NCBI GenBank assembly: GCA_019638695.1
Contig: JAHBTG010000009.1
Coordinates: forward strand, 1-61,860
From: Bacteroidota bacterium
Lineage (GTDB): Bacteria; Bacteroidota; Bacteroidia; J057; JAJTIE01
Direction: 5' to 3'
Length of the DNA stretch: 61,860 nt
Shown here: positions 54,562-61,860 of the stretch, in pieces
How positions within the stretch are numbered: position 1 is the first letter of the stretch
How the letters are laid out: each line of letters opens with the position of its first letter
Notes under the pieces: generated by a model
Told to the model about the DNA's origin: nothing
What the model saw: the letters and a program-made list of their open reading frames with translations, nothing else
The model's database searches: none
Translations under genes and position numbers: made by a program

Positions 54562-57500
54562 ATGCACAAACTACTACTTCTGTTTGCATTTATGATAGTC
54601 AGCGGAGGACTATGGGCACAAACTGCTACCGGCTTCACCCCCAGTGTCTACCGCACGGCAGAGAACCCCTATTACTGGGGTAACCGCAAACCCGATGCCG
54701 GTTACTGGCAGCAAGATGTGCACTACAAAATAGAAGCCCGGCTGGATGACAGTGATGACCGCATAGACGGCGCCCTGGAAGTCACTTACTGGAATAACTC
54801 ACCGGATACGCTCACCGAAGTATGGTTCCACCTCTACCAGAACGTGACTGAGGCTCACAGCCATGCCCAACAGTACCAGGTACAATTGAAGGAAAAAAGC
54901 ATGCAATCACAAGTACCTGAAAAACAGGGAATTAGGATATATGAATTAAAGCAGGAAGAACAAACCTGTGAGACATTTGAGGATAATACGCTGCTGCGGG
55001 TAACCCTGCAAAAACCCATATTTCCCAATGGTTATACAGTCTTTCGTATGCGGTTCAGCAGTTGGGCGGGAAACAGCCGCTATACGGTCTTCCCCGTGAA
55101 TGAAAAACAGCCCGATGGCAGTATCAAACAGGTAAAGCACTACAACATCGTACACTGGTATCCGCGCATTGCCGTATATGACCGCCAGTTTTCCTGGGCC
55201 GCCCAGCACCATATCGGCAAGGAATATTATGGCAATTTCGGTAGCTACGATGTGGCCCTCACCCTACCCGGTCACTATATACTGGATGGCACGGGTATTA
55301 TGCTGAATGAGGCCGAAATGCTGCCGCCGGACCTCCGCAAGCGCCTGGATGTGGCCAACTTTAAGGATAAGCCACTGGGACAGGCGGCAGACCAGCTACT
55401 GCCACCCGACGGACAAACCAAAACCTGGAAGTTCCATGCCCTCAACGTCCATGACGTGGCCTACTCGGCAGATCCCACTTATCGCCTTATCGAAACGCAA
55501 TGGAACGGTATCCGCTGCATAGGCATGGCACGGGAAGAGCACGCAGCTGGCTGGCAGGACGCCGCCGAATTCACAGAGCGGGTCATCCGCCTGTTCAGCA
55601 AGGACTTTGGCCTGTATGGCTACCCCAAGATGATCTGTGCAGATGCCAACAGCGGTATGGAATACCCCATGATCACGCTGGACGGCGGTACCAGTCCGGG
55701 CTACAAGGGGCTGTTTGTGCACGAGATAGGACACAACTGGTTCTACGGCATGGTGGGCAGCAACGAAACCTACCGCGCTTTCCTGGACGAGGGCTTCACC
55801 CAGTTCCTCACCTCCTGGGGTATGGTGGCACTGGAAGGCCGGGGGGCGGAGGACAGCTACCAGAAACGCTACTGGAACGCCTATTACATGTACCTGCTGT
55901 TCGCCCGCAAAGGGTATGACGGCACCCTCCACACCCACAGCAATGACTACCATGGCAACCAGTATGGCATGGTATACCTCAAGACCAGTACCATGCTGTA
56001 TAACCTGCAATATGTGCTGGGGGACAGCCTGTTCCTGGGCGCCATGCAGCACTATTTCCACAAATGGAAGTTCTGCCACCCCTATCCCCAGGACTTCCGT
56101 GAGGCCATTACGGAATACGCCAAGACCGACCTCACCTGGTTCTTTGACCAATGGCTGGAGACGGACAAGCAGATCGACTACCGCATCTGCCGGGTAAAGC
56201 GCAGGGGCCAAGAAACCCGCATCACGTTCTACCGCAAGGGCGATATGCAGATGCCGCTGGATATAGACGTGGTTACCCGGCAGGGCGATACCCTGCGTTA
56301 CCTGGTGCCCACTTCCTATTTCGACAAAAAAGAAACGGGGCGTACTACCCTGCCCATGTGGGTTACCTGGGCAGATTACAATCGCAAACACACGATAAGC
56401 CTGCAAACACCCGGCCCCGTCAAACGGGTAATCATAGACCCTAGCTACCGGCTGGCAGACCTGGACCTCACCAATAACAGCAGCGGCTGCCTGCTGAACC
56501 GCACCGACTTTACTTTCTGGCGCAAGGGCTTTGCCCCGCTGGAATGGCGCAAGTACCAGATGAACCTCTACCCCAACCTGTGGTGGAACGGCCAGGCAGG
56601 TGTCCAGGCAGGTGCCACCCTGCAAGGCGCTTACCTGCAGGAGCAGCGGGTATTTAACGCTACCGTGTGGTACAACAGCAGCCTGGGGCAACTGGAAAGA
56701 CCGGATCTGAATGATCCCCTATGGCCACATGCGCAGAATGCTTTCCTGGGAGATGTGCACCCCTTAAGCTACCGGTTAGACTACAGTTCGTTCCTCAAGC
56801 CACTGGGCAAACTGGCCCACTGGCACCTGCGTTCGCAGTTCCAGGACGGACTGCTCTTACAACAAATAGGATTCACCAAGAGTCTTCCCCGGTACTTCTA
56901 TAACCAGCAACCTGTATTCCAGCTGTACGGGCATTACCGCTATATGCTGCGCGACAACCGGCATGCCAACTACCTGCTATATCCCGGCCTGTGGACCACT
57001 AACCGTGCCAACGCCACCATCACCCTGGGTATCCGCCAGCAGTATAAGTTTGTGGGAGGCAAAGGTTCCAATCAGCTGGAGTTGCGCACCGCAGCGCCCG
57101 GGAATGACGGCTTTTGGGCCACTCTCCAGTGGACCGCCCGGCACAACTTCAGCCTGGGCAAGAAGCTGGACCTGCATACACGCCTGTTCGGGCAATACGG
57201 CGACGGGCAGCTGCCGCTCGAAAGTGCACTCTACCTGGCCGGCGCCAGCCCCGAACAATACTATGCCGAGGATCTCCTGCGCGCCCGCGGCTTTGTTCCG
57301 GATAGCTGGCTGGTGCAGGACCGGGGCGCTTCCGTGGCCCACTTCCAGCAAGGCGGCGGCCTCAACCTGCGCGGGTATGCCGGTTACCGCCCCATAGTAA
57401 GCGACAAAGGACAGCCTGCATGGGTAGGCAGTACGGGTGCCGCATTTAATGCAGAGCTCGATTTTGACAAGCTTATTCCATTGAAAATAAGGAAGTTAAG

Positions 57501-57771
57501 TAAGTTTATCTCCACAGACTGGTATGCGTTCTACGATGCCGGCATACTGGGCTACAGCATCCCCCAGAAAGGACTTGACGGCGTGGTAATGGATCGCCTG
57601 CGGCAGGATGCGGGCCTGGGCACAGCCTGGCATTTCCGCCACGGCAACCTGAGCCGACAGCGCAAAACCACCACGCTGCGACTGGATATCCCGCTCTTGC
57701 TCAGCAATCCGCCCGCCACCGATGACTTCACGGCACTGAGATGGGTAGTGGGTGTGGGAAGATGCTTCTAG
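54562..57771 (+). CDS. M1 peptidase fused to a predicted outer-membrane beta-barrel
   Basis: A 1069-residue exported protein. Signal peptide MHKLLLLFAFMIVSGGLWAQ; M1 metallopeptidase domain with zinc motif HEIGHNW (His387, Glu388, His391) and third ligand Glu410 in AFLDEGFTQF; then from about residue 650 a region of alternating strands rich in Tyr, Leu and Gln (YRLDYSSFLKPLGKLAHWHLRSQFQ, QFYLYGHYRYML-like) with the motif GGGLNLRGYAGYRP (LRGY at 936-939), and a C terminus ending ...GVGRCF. The barrel and an aromatic last residue suit an outer-membrane anchor. It is almost twice as long as a plain M1 enzyme. Confidence 0.85.
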   Translation: MHKLLLLFAFMIVSGGLWAQTATGFTPSVYRTAENPYYWGNRKPDAGYWQQDVHYKIEARLDDSDDRIDGALEVTYWNNSPDTLTEVWFHLYQNVTEAHSHAQQYQVQLKEKSMQSQVPEKQGIRIYELKQEEQTCETFEDNTLLRVTLQKPIFPNGYTVFRMRFSSWAGNSRYTVFPVNEKQPDGSIKQVKHYNIVHWYPRIAVYDRQFSWAAQHHIGKEYYGNFGSYDVALTLPGHYILDGTGIMLNEAEMLPPDLRKRLDVANFKDKPLGQAADQLLPPDGQTKTWKFHALNVHDVAYSADPTYRLIETQWNGIRCIGMAREEHAAGWQDAAEFTERVIRLFSKDFGLYGYPKMICADANSGMEYPMITLDGGTSPGYKGLFVHEIGHNWFYGMVGSNETYRAFLDEGFTQFLTSWGMVALEGRGAEDSYQKRYWNAYYMYLLFARKGYDGTLHTHSNDYHGNQYGMVYLKTSTMLYNLQYVLGDSLFLGAMQHYFHKWKFCHPYPQDFREAITEYAKTDLTWFFDQWLETDKQIDYRICRVKRRGQETRITFYRKGDMQMPLDIDVVTRQGDTLRYLVPTSYFDKKETGRTTLPMWVTWADYNRKHTISLQTPGPVKRVIIDPSYRLADLDLTNNSSGCLLNRTDFTFWRKGFAPLEWRKYQMNLYPNLWWNGQAGVQAGATLQGAYLQEQRVFNATVWYNSSLGQLERPDLNDPLWPHAQNAFLGDVHPLSYRLDYSSFLKPLGKLAHWHLRSQFQDGLLLQQIGFTKSLPRYFYNQQPVFQLYGHYRYMLRDNRHANYLLYPGLWTTNRANATITLGIRQQYKFVGGKGSNQLELRTAAPGNDGFWATLQWTARHNFSLGKKLDLHTRLFGQYGDGQLPLESALYLAGASPEQYYAEDLLRARGFVPDSWLVQDRGASVAHFQQGGGLNLRGYAGYRPIVSDKGQPAWVGSTGAAFNAELDFDKLIPLKIRKLSKFISTDWYAFYDAGILGYSIPQKGLDGVVMDRLRQDAGLGTAWHFRHGNLSRQRKTTTLRLDIPLLLSNPPATDDFTALRWVVGVGRCF

Positions 57772-57956
57772 CAGTACCCGCGTCCTGAGAAGTGATGGCA
57801 ATCTCTATACAGAGCCGTTATGCTGAGCTTGCCTAGGTATCCCCTCTGCATACCACCGCGCCCAGGATGACGCGCGTGCAGTGCGGGAGAATAGGCTTTC
57901 CTCGTCATGCCGAACCCGTTTCGACATCTCCTGTACAACACCAGGAAGTGCTGGAG

Positions 57957-57977
57957 ACCCCGAAATACATTCGGGGT
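57957..57977. repeat. 8-bp hairpin ACCCCGAA/TTCGGGGT
   Basis: Perfect 8-bp inverted repeat (57957-57964 and 57970-57977) with a 5-nt loop ATACA, preceded by a GTGCTGGAG stretch. It looks like the common 'CCCGAA...TTCGGG' intergenic element of the phylum. Confidence 0.7.
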
Positions 57978-57990
57978 GACGACTCCGGCT

Positions 57991-58011
57991 CCCCTCCTTT
58001 TTAAGGAGGGG
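57991..58011. repeat. 9-bp hairpin CCCCTCCTT/AAGGAGGGG
   Basis: Perfect 9-bp inverted repeat with a 3-nt T loop, followed by a GCAGGGGGTGGTT tail. A very similar hairpin with its own tail is at 58329-58347. Confidence 0.75.
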
Positions 58012-58114
58012 CAGGGGGTGGTTATGCTGCCGCCCCCCCTTCCCTCATTTCGGGGGTCCCTGTGCGTCATCCTGCTCTGCTGGCACATACAGGATATGGC
58101 CCAATCCTTTGTTT

Positions 58115-58140
58115 GTACTTTTTTCTTGGTAAAAAAGTAC
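58115..58140. repeat. 10-bp hairpin GTACTTTTTT/AAAAAAGTAC
   Basis: Perfect 10-bp inverted repeat, loop CTTGGT, followed by CCAAAAATCAAGGC. The hairpin plus this tail is a repeat I know from many Bacteroidota intergenic regions. Confidence 0.75.
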
Positions 58141-58206
58141 CCAAAAATCAAGGCTGAACCGAAAAGGACGGAGATGTGCTGTGTTCCGGTGGTCAACCCC
58201 AAACTC

Positions 58207-58222
58207 GGCCCCTGCCGGGGCC
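58207..58222. repeat. 6-bp GC hairpin GGCCCC/GGGGCC
   Basis: Perfect 6-bp inverted repeat with a 4-nt loop, 16 bp in all, GC-only stem. Confidence 0.5.
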
Positions 58223-58328
58223 TCAAACAGTGTGGTTGACTGTTCACCTCCACACAGCTCCCTCTTTTCGCCCTTTTCGCTTAGGCCGCTCTTTCCTGCC
58301 CGCAGGGGGAGAGCTAGTGGGCGTGACT

Positions 58329-58347
58329 CCCCTCCCCGTGGGAGGGG
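58329..58347. repeat. 8-bp hairpin CCCCTCCC/GGGAGGGG
   Basis: Perfect 8-bp inverted repeat with loop CGT followed by TTAGGGG. Similar in design to the hairpin at 57991. Confidence 0.7.
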
Positions 58348-58469
58348 TTAGGGGCGCGCGGGTTGATACAGGCTGGTCTTGCAGGGGTGCATATTTGCAG
58401 GTGGGAACACATGGGAAAAGAGATCATTGGGTGTAGATTGGTAGATCAGTGCCAAATCTCCGGTGCTCC

Positions 58470-59447
58470 CTAGCTTACGATCGTACTGCGCAATACCCCA
58501 AGCTTTTCAATGCTAACGATTACCTGGTCATCTGTTTGCAGCCAATAGGGCGTGTAGTCCGGGGTTTCCCAGGAACGGGTACCGTTCAGTTCCAGCAGGC
58601 AGCCCGTGCCCACCGTGCCGGATCCTATCACTTCCCCGGGGAAAACCTGCACCCCGTAGCTGATGCGTTCCAGTACCTCGGCAAACGTCCAGTCCATGCT
58701 GGACAGGTTGCCTTCGCTTTCCAGTCTTCCATTGACGGCAGCGGTCATCCGCAGGTTCCATGCTGAACCTGTGTGCCCGGGAGGAGCTGCCACCCGGCGT
58801 TCTTCCAGTTCGTCCAGCGTCACCAGCACCGGCCCCAGGCTGGTGGCAAAGTCCTTGCCTTTGGCGGGTCCCAGGTTCAGCTTCATTTCTTCCATCTGCA
58901 GACCGCGGGCGCTCCAGTCATTCATGCACATGAGTCCGAAAATATGCGCATCGGCCTCACTGGCTTTCAGGTTCTTCCCTCCGCGGCCCAGCACCGCTGC
59001 CACCTCCAGCTCATAGTCGAGCTTATCCAGGTGCAAAGGCATCACTTCCACCGGGCCGGGCCCCTGCACCGCATACGGGTTGCTAAAGTAGAAGACCGGG
59101 AACCGGTCAAACTCCGGGATCATCTCCAGCCCGCGGTTGCGGCGGCTGGTGGCCACATGTTGCCGGAACGCATAGGCGTCCCGCAGGGTGACGGGGCGCA
59201 GGATAGGGGAGAGCGCCGCGCTCTCGTCAAAAGACAGGCAATGCTCCCGGTAATCCCCGCGCGTCAGGTTGCTGTATACTTTGCGGCATACGGCCTCATA
59301 GATATCCAGGTTGGCTACCAGGGCATCTATGGTGGCGGGCAGCCTGCTGCCGCTTAGCTGTTGTGCGATATGAGCGGGCAATAACAGGCCATCGTGTACA
59401 AACCCCATGACGGGCTTGTTATCCTGTAGCGTGTGGGCGAGAATCAT
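58470..59447 (-). CDS. Fumarylacetoacetate hydrolase family enzyme
   Basis: A 325-residue FAH-fold hydrolase. Metal and catalytic region in LDYELEVAAVLGRGGKNL, MCMNDWSARGLQMEEM, GKDFATSLGPVLVT, and the closing GSGTVGTGCLLELNGTR. The length exceeds the short 200-300-residue FAH hydrolases and approaches the tyrosine-degradation type, but the true substrate (fumarylacetoacetate, or a keto acid of another aromatic path) cannot be told from sequence. TAAATTGC, one base short of the -7 consensus, lies just upstream. No other aromatic degradation gene is close. Confidence 0.88.
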   Translation of the reverse strand: MILAHTLQDNKPVMGFVHDGLLLPAHIAQQLSGSRLPATIDALVANLDIYEAVCRKVYSNLTRGDYREHCLSFDESAALSPILRPVTLRDAYAFRQHVATSRRNRGLEMIPEFDRFPVFYFSNPYAVQGPGPVEVMPLHLDKLDYELEVAAVLGRGGKNLKASEADAHIFGLMCMNDWSARGLQMEEMKLNLGPAKGKDFATSLGPVLVTLDELEERRVAAPPGHTGSAWNLRMTAAVNGRLESEGNLSSMDWTFAEVLERISYGVQVFPGEVIGSGTVGTGCLLELNGTRSWETPDYTPYWLQTDDQVIVSIEKLGVLRSTIVS

Positions 59448-59485
59448 ACCTGCAATTTAGCGGGTAGCGCGCAGGTTACACAGGG

Positions 59486-59887
59486 TTATTCCACGCGTTC
59501 GGTGGCCAGAACCACCTTTACTTTCAGTTTCATGCCGATATCCAGCACATTCACCAACTGCTGGGCGGTTACGTCTCGGTCTACCCGCAAGTTGATCGTG
59601 GGCTCGCTCAGTTGCTGGGTGGCTGCCGCAATGGCATCCTGCAGATCTGCCAAAGTAACCGGGTCCTTGCCCACGAAGTACTGCCCTGTGCTGTTGATAT
59701 GCACATTGATAGATTGTTTGCTGATGACATTGCTGCTGCTGGCCTGGGGGAGGAGCAGCTTGATGACATTCGGATTGGTAACTGTGGAGGCAATGAGGAA
59801 GAAGAGCATCAGGAAGAACATGATGTCTATCAGGGCCCCTGTGCTGACCTCGCTGCCCCCGCGGCGTCTGGCATTCCCAAAATTCAT
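59486..59887 (-). CDS. exbD: ExbD/TolR family biopolymer transport protein
   Basis: A 133-residue protein with a short cytoplasmic N terminus, one membrane segment that contains the conserved Asp (STGALIDIMFFLMLFFLIAST), and a periplasmic domain. Together with the ExbB-like protein it forms the proton-driven unit that powers TonB or Tol. Start at 59887 (MNFGNARRRGG). The ExbB gene ends 4 nt upstream, so the two are co-translated. Confidence 0.9.
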   Translation of the reverse strand: MNFGNARRRGGSEVSTGALIDIMFFLMLFFLIASTVTNPNVIKLLLPQASSSNVISKQSINVHINSTGQYFVGKDPVTLADLQDAIAAATQQLSEPTINLRVDRDVTAQQLVNVLDIGMKLKVKVVLATERVE

Positions 59888-59891
59888 GATA

Positions 59892-60572
59892 TCAGGAAGG
59901 TTTGTAGAGGAAATCCAGGAATTCATTGGCGGCCACTTCCAGGCGCAGCAGGGCGCGGTCTATGCGTGCCGAGAGCCATATGTACAGGATGTGTGCAATG
60001 ATACCTACGATAAGCCCCGCCGCCGAGGTGACCATCTTCACGTAGATACCGTCCGAGATGTCGCCGATGTCCAGATTATCGGCTATGGAAAGCTTGGAGA
60101 AGACCACGATCATCCCGAAGATGGTCCCCAGGAACCCGAACATGGGCGCCAGGGCGGCGACTGCGCTCAGGATAGAGAGGTTCTTTTCCATAGTAGCTAC
60201 GGCCACCTTCGCCTGGCTTTCCATACCGCTTTGGATCTCGGATATGGGAGAGCCCAGGCGGTTGACCCCTTTCTCATAAATGCGGGCTACCATAGTGGGG
60301 CTGGCGGCCAGCATGGCCTGTGCGGCATTGACATTGCCTGCCTGCAGGTGTTGTGTGACACTCACCAGCAGGCTGCGCTCTACTTTCCCGGCACGAGAGA
60401 TCACGGCATACCGCTCAAAGAAGAGGTACAGGGCCAGGAAAAGCAGCAGGAAAATAGGGTACATCACAAAGCCCCCCTTCATCAGAAGGTCCAGGATGGA
60501 AAGATTGACTTCCTCCTTGGGCCCTGGTGCCCCTGTGGCCTGTAGTAATACAGATAACAACATCAATAGCAT
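59892..60572 (-). CDS. exbB: MotA/TolQ/ExbB family proton channel protein
   Basis: A 226-residue protein with three membrane segments. Recognised by MYPIFLLLFLALYLFFERY near the N terminus and by the conserved LSILSAVAALAPMFGFLGTIFGMIVVF and VTSAAGLIVGIIAHILY. Energises an outer-membrane transport or Tol system with ExbD. A TAGCTTTG box lies 22 nt upstream of the ATG. No TonB gene is present in the window. Confidence 0.92.
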   Translation of the reverse strand: MLLMLLSVLLQATGAPGPKEEVNLSILDLLMKGGFVMYPIFLLLFLALYLFFERYAVISRAGKVERSLLVSVTQHLQAGNVNAAQAMLAASPTMVARIYEKGVNRLGSPISEIQSGMESQAKVAVATMEKNLSILSAVAALAPMFGFLGTIFGMIVVFSKLSIADNLDIGDISDGIYVKMVTSAAGLIVGIIAHILYIWLSARIDRALLRLEVAANEFLDFLYKPS

Positions 60573-60594
60573 AATGCAGCAACGTTAGCAAACC

Positions 60595-60602
60595 CAAAGC
60601 TA
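60595..60602 (-). promoter_or_regulatory. TAnnTTTG -7 box of exbB-exbD
   Basis: TAGCTTTG on the minus strand, perfect match, ending 22 nt before the ATG at 60572. Confidence 0.55.
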
Positions 60603-60672
60603 GGCATAGCCGCCCGGTCTTTGCTGCACAGAAATTCCCACAGCATAGAGGCGCTGTGCATAACTCTCCGGG

Positions 60673-61860
60673 TTACCTCGAACCCGTGTGACTGCTCGTG
60701 AGGGCAGGAGCGGTCTCTGTGGTACCGGGCATAGTATCCGGCGCATCCTGGGGAATGGCGCGGAGGCACAGCCAGCCGGTCTGACTGACCTGGAAGCCGA
60801 TCGCGGTTTTATCCGGGTGGTTGTCTTGCAGGTGTTGGGGCAGAGATTTAGCCGTATTACCCAAAGCCGTCCACCAGGACGCTTCTTCTGTGGGCATTCC
60901 TTTTTTGTGTAACTGGTACTGTGCTTTGGTATCCGTCAGTTGCACGCCCTCTACCTGGCGGGGGAGTACCGTGCCCTGGTATAACTGGCTGAACGCAAAG
61001 AACCGGCGGGCAGCCACATTGTAGATCTCCAGCTTGTCCTGGTTGCGGGCTACTTTCACCTGGTGCAGGTGGAACTGTACCATCTGGTCTAGTTGGTAGA
61101 GGGGTTTGTCCAGATTGCTGGTATAGATGGCCAGTAGTTCCGTGATGTCTTCTTCCAGCCACAGTAGATAATAGAGCCTTTCCCTGAACTCGCGGGTAGC
61201 GATCAGTGTGTGCTCATAACGGCTGTCGTTAAGGCGCTCAATGGCTTGCTGCACTTTGGCCGGGCGACTTTGCGCCAGGTCGCTCAGGCGCAGCTGTGCC
61301 AGGGGCAAAGCAAACAGGTGGGGCTCCCGGTTCTGTACGGTCATGGCAGACTCCTCCAGGTCCTGGGCCAGCAATTCATAACGAACCGCCTGGGGCTGGT
61401 CATTTACCTCGCGGGGAACCATCAGTTCCAGGTAGAGATGGCGACCGGGCTTCAGGACCAAAAGTTTGCTGGCATCCTGTGCGGTCAGGCGATAGTATTT
61501 ATGTGCACTCATTTCGTTGAGCTTCATTTCCTGGATAGCCACGTCCACCTGCACCTCCGGCGCTTCGCCTTCTTTACCTATGAAACTGTTGGCGGGGATA
61601 TGCAGCAGCATGCCTTGCGGAGTCGTGAGCAGGGTATCCTCATAAGGGTCTATGGTATACCGGCTGGCAATCCCGGCACTGAATGCGGGCACTGCAAAGC
61701 GATCAGTTGATACCTTAGAAGATGAAAGTTTCTTTGGTTCGGTAACTTTCGAATCCCCAGAATCTTCGGGCTTGGTAAGAGTGAGTGGGGTAGTGGCAGA
61801 CCTGGGCGCAGCGGCAAAAGGATCGGACTCCCTGGAGGCGGCCACAGTGGTCTGAGCTTT
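60673..61860 (-). CDS. Partial protein of unknown function (5' end off the window)
   Basis: A minus-strand frame that runs off the right edge with no start codon inside; 395 residues visible. It is a mostly soluble, charged, helix-rich protein; the N-terminal visible part is Ser/Thr/Pro-rich, then comes DTLLTTPQGMLLHIPANSFIGKEGEAPEVQVDVAIQEMKLNEM, which resembles a beta domain common in Bacteroidota surface or lipoprotein-associated proteins. I cannot name the family. It lies 100 bp from exbB and is in the same direction. The C terminus ends in a Thr/Ser-rich stretch. Confidence 0.72.
   Translation of the reverse strand, partial: KAQTTVAASRESDPFAAAPRSATTPLTLTKPEDSGDSKVTEPKKLSSSKVSTDRFAVPAFSAGIASRYTIDPYEDTLLTTPQGMLLHIPANSFIGKEGEAPEVQVDVAIQEMKLNEMSAHKYYRLTAQDASKLLVLKPGRHLYLELMVPREVNDQPQAVRYELLAQDLEESAMTVQNREPHLFALPLAQLRLSDLAQSRPAKVQQAIERLNDSRYEHTLIATREFRERLYYLLWLEEDITELLAIYTSNLDKPLYQLDQMVQFHLHQVKVARNQDKLEIYNVAARRFFAFSQLYQGTVLPRQVEGVQLTDTKAQYQLHKKGMPTEEASWWTALGNTAKSLPQHLQDNHPDKTAIGFQVSQTGWLCLRAIPQDAPDTMPGTTETAPALTSSHTGSR

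Larger units (their letters stand above)
57772..58469. repeat. Gene-free intergenic cluster of short hairpin repeats
   Basis: About 700 bp between two convergent genes. Open frames here have no protein character. The region contains at least five perfect or near-perfect small hairpins (listed separately) and T/C-rich runs resembling intergenic repeats spread over many Bacteroidota genomes, such as a CCCCTCCTT/AAGGAGGGG element followed by a G-run, and a GTACTTTTTT/AAAAAAGTAC element followed by CCAAAAATCAAGGC. They appear to be piled up from repeated insertion of small elements. Confidence 0.7.

Noticed and set aside
57768-58253. Open frames within the intergenic repeat cluster
   Set aside because: The translations consist of Pro/Arg-rich low-complexity and repeat-derived sequence; the same region is explained by hairpin repeats.

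Overview
The window is one chromosomal stretch of a member of the Bacteroidota, most like Chitinophagales or a related order. The evidence is: a PorT homologue directly behind a menaquinone methyltransferase gene; three secreted proteins ending in type A sorting domains of the type IX secretion system (T9SS); a bacilliredoxin of the YtxJ/BrxC family; almost no Shine-Dalgarno sequences; and repeated TAnnTTTG boxes (the Bacteroidota -7 promoter element) just before start codons. Base composition is GC-rich for the phylum, with a few AT-rich islands. No phage, insertion sequence, CRISPR array or integrase was found.

Layout. 1-8.7 kb: pruA, a secreted orphan, tatC, two tiny tandem lipoproteins, a bacilliredoxin, a large membrane protein of the 'SpecificRecomb' family, aroC and a lipoprotein. 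8.7-11.5 kb: two related T9SS cargo genes, each with its own intrinsic terminator. 11.6-14.5 kb: ferritin, a Smr-domain protein and a CCA-adding-type nucleotidyltransferase. 14.5-17.3 kb (minus): a coupled DUF58 / membrane / VWA cluster of the Bat type without its MoxR ATPase. 17.4-22.6 kb: a Fic protein with an AT-rich interior, a thioesterase, an ABC-F ATPase, a secreted orphan and a cytochrome b5 domain protein. 22.9-29.2 kb: a signalling module of three genes, namely a 1243-residue membrane PAS ladder without a kinase domain, a histidine kinase and a single-domain response regulator. 29.2-35 kb (minus): kbl, the classical thrS-infC-rpmI-rplT operon, a GmhB-like phosphatase and a LuxR-type response regulator.

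35.1-46.4 kb: an overlapping chain engB / M1 peptidase / esterase; the divergent ubiE-porT pair; a small T9SS cargo gene whose start codon lies inside a terminator-like hairpin; an OmpA/PD40 protein resembling the T9SS component PorE; AsmA; a secreted cupin; and an AraC-MGMT DNA repair protein. 46.5-52.5 kb: clpX, clpP, tig and tRNA-Leu on the minus strand, then the bifunctional (p)ppGpp enzyme. 52.5-61.9 kb: a polytopic membrane protein; an unusual M1 peptidase fused to a predicted outer-membrane barrel; a gene-free 700-bp cluster of small hairpin repeats; a fumarylacetoacetate hydrolase family enzyme; exbD-exbB; and a truncated orphan at the edge.

Most of the window is housekeeping. The parts most worth a second look are the small lipoprotein pair, the PAS ladder with three equal-length repeats, the M1-barrel fusion, the start codon buried in a terminator, the promoter boxes so close to ATG that leaderless mRNAs are likely, and the mosaic Fic gene.
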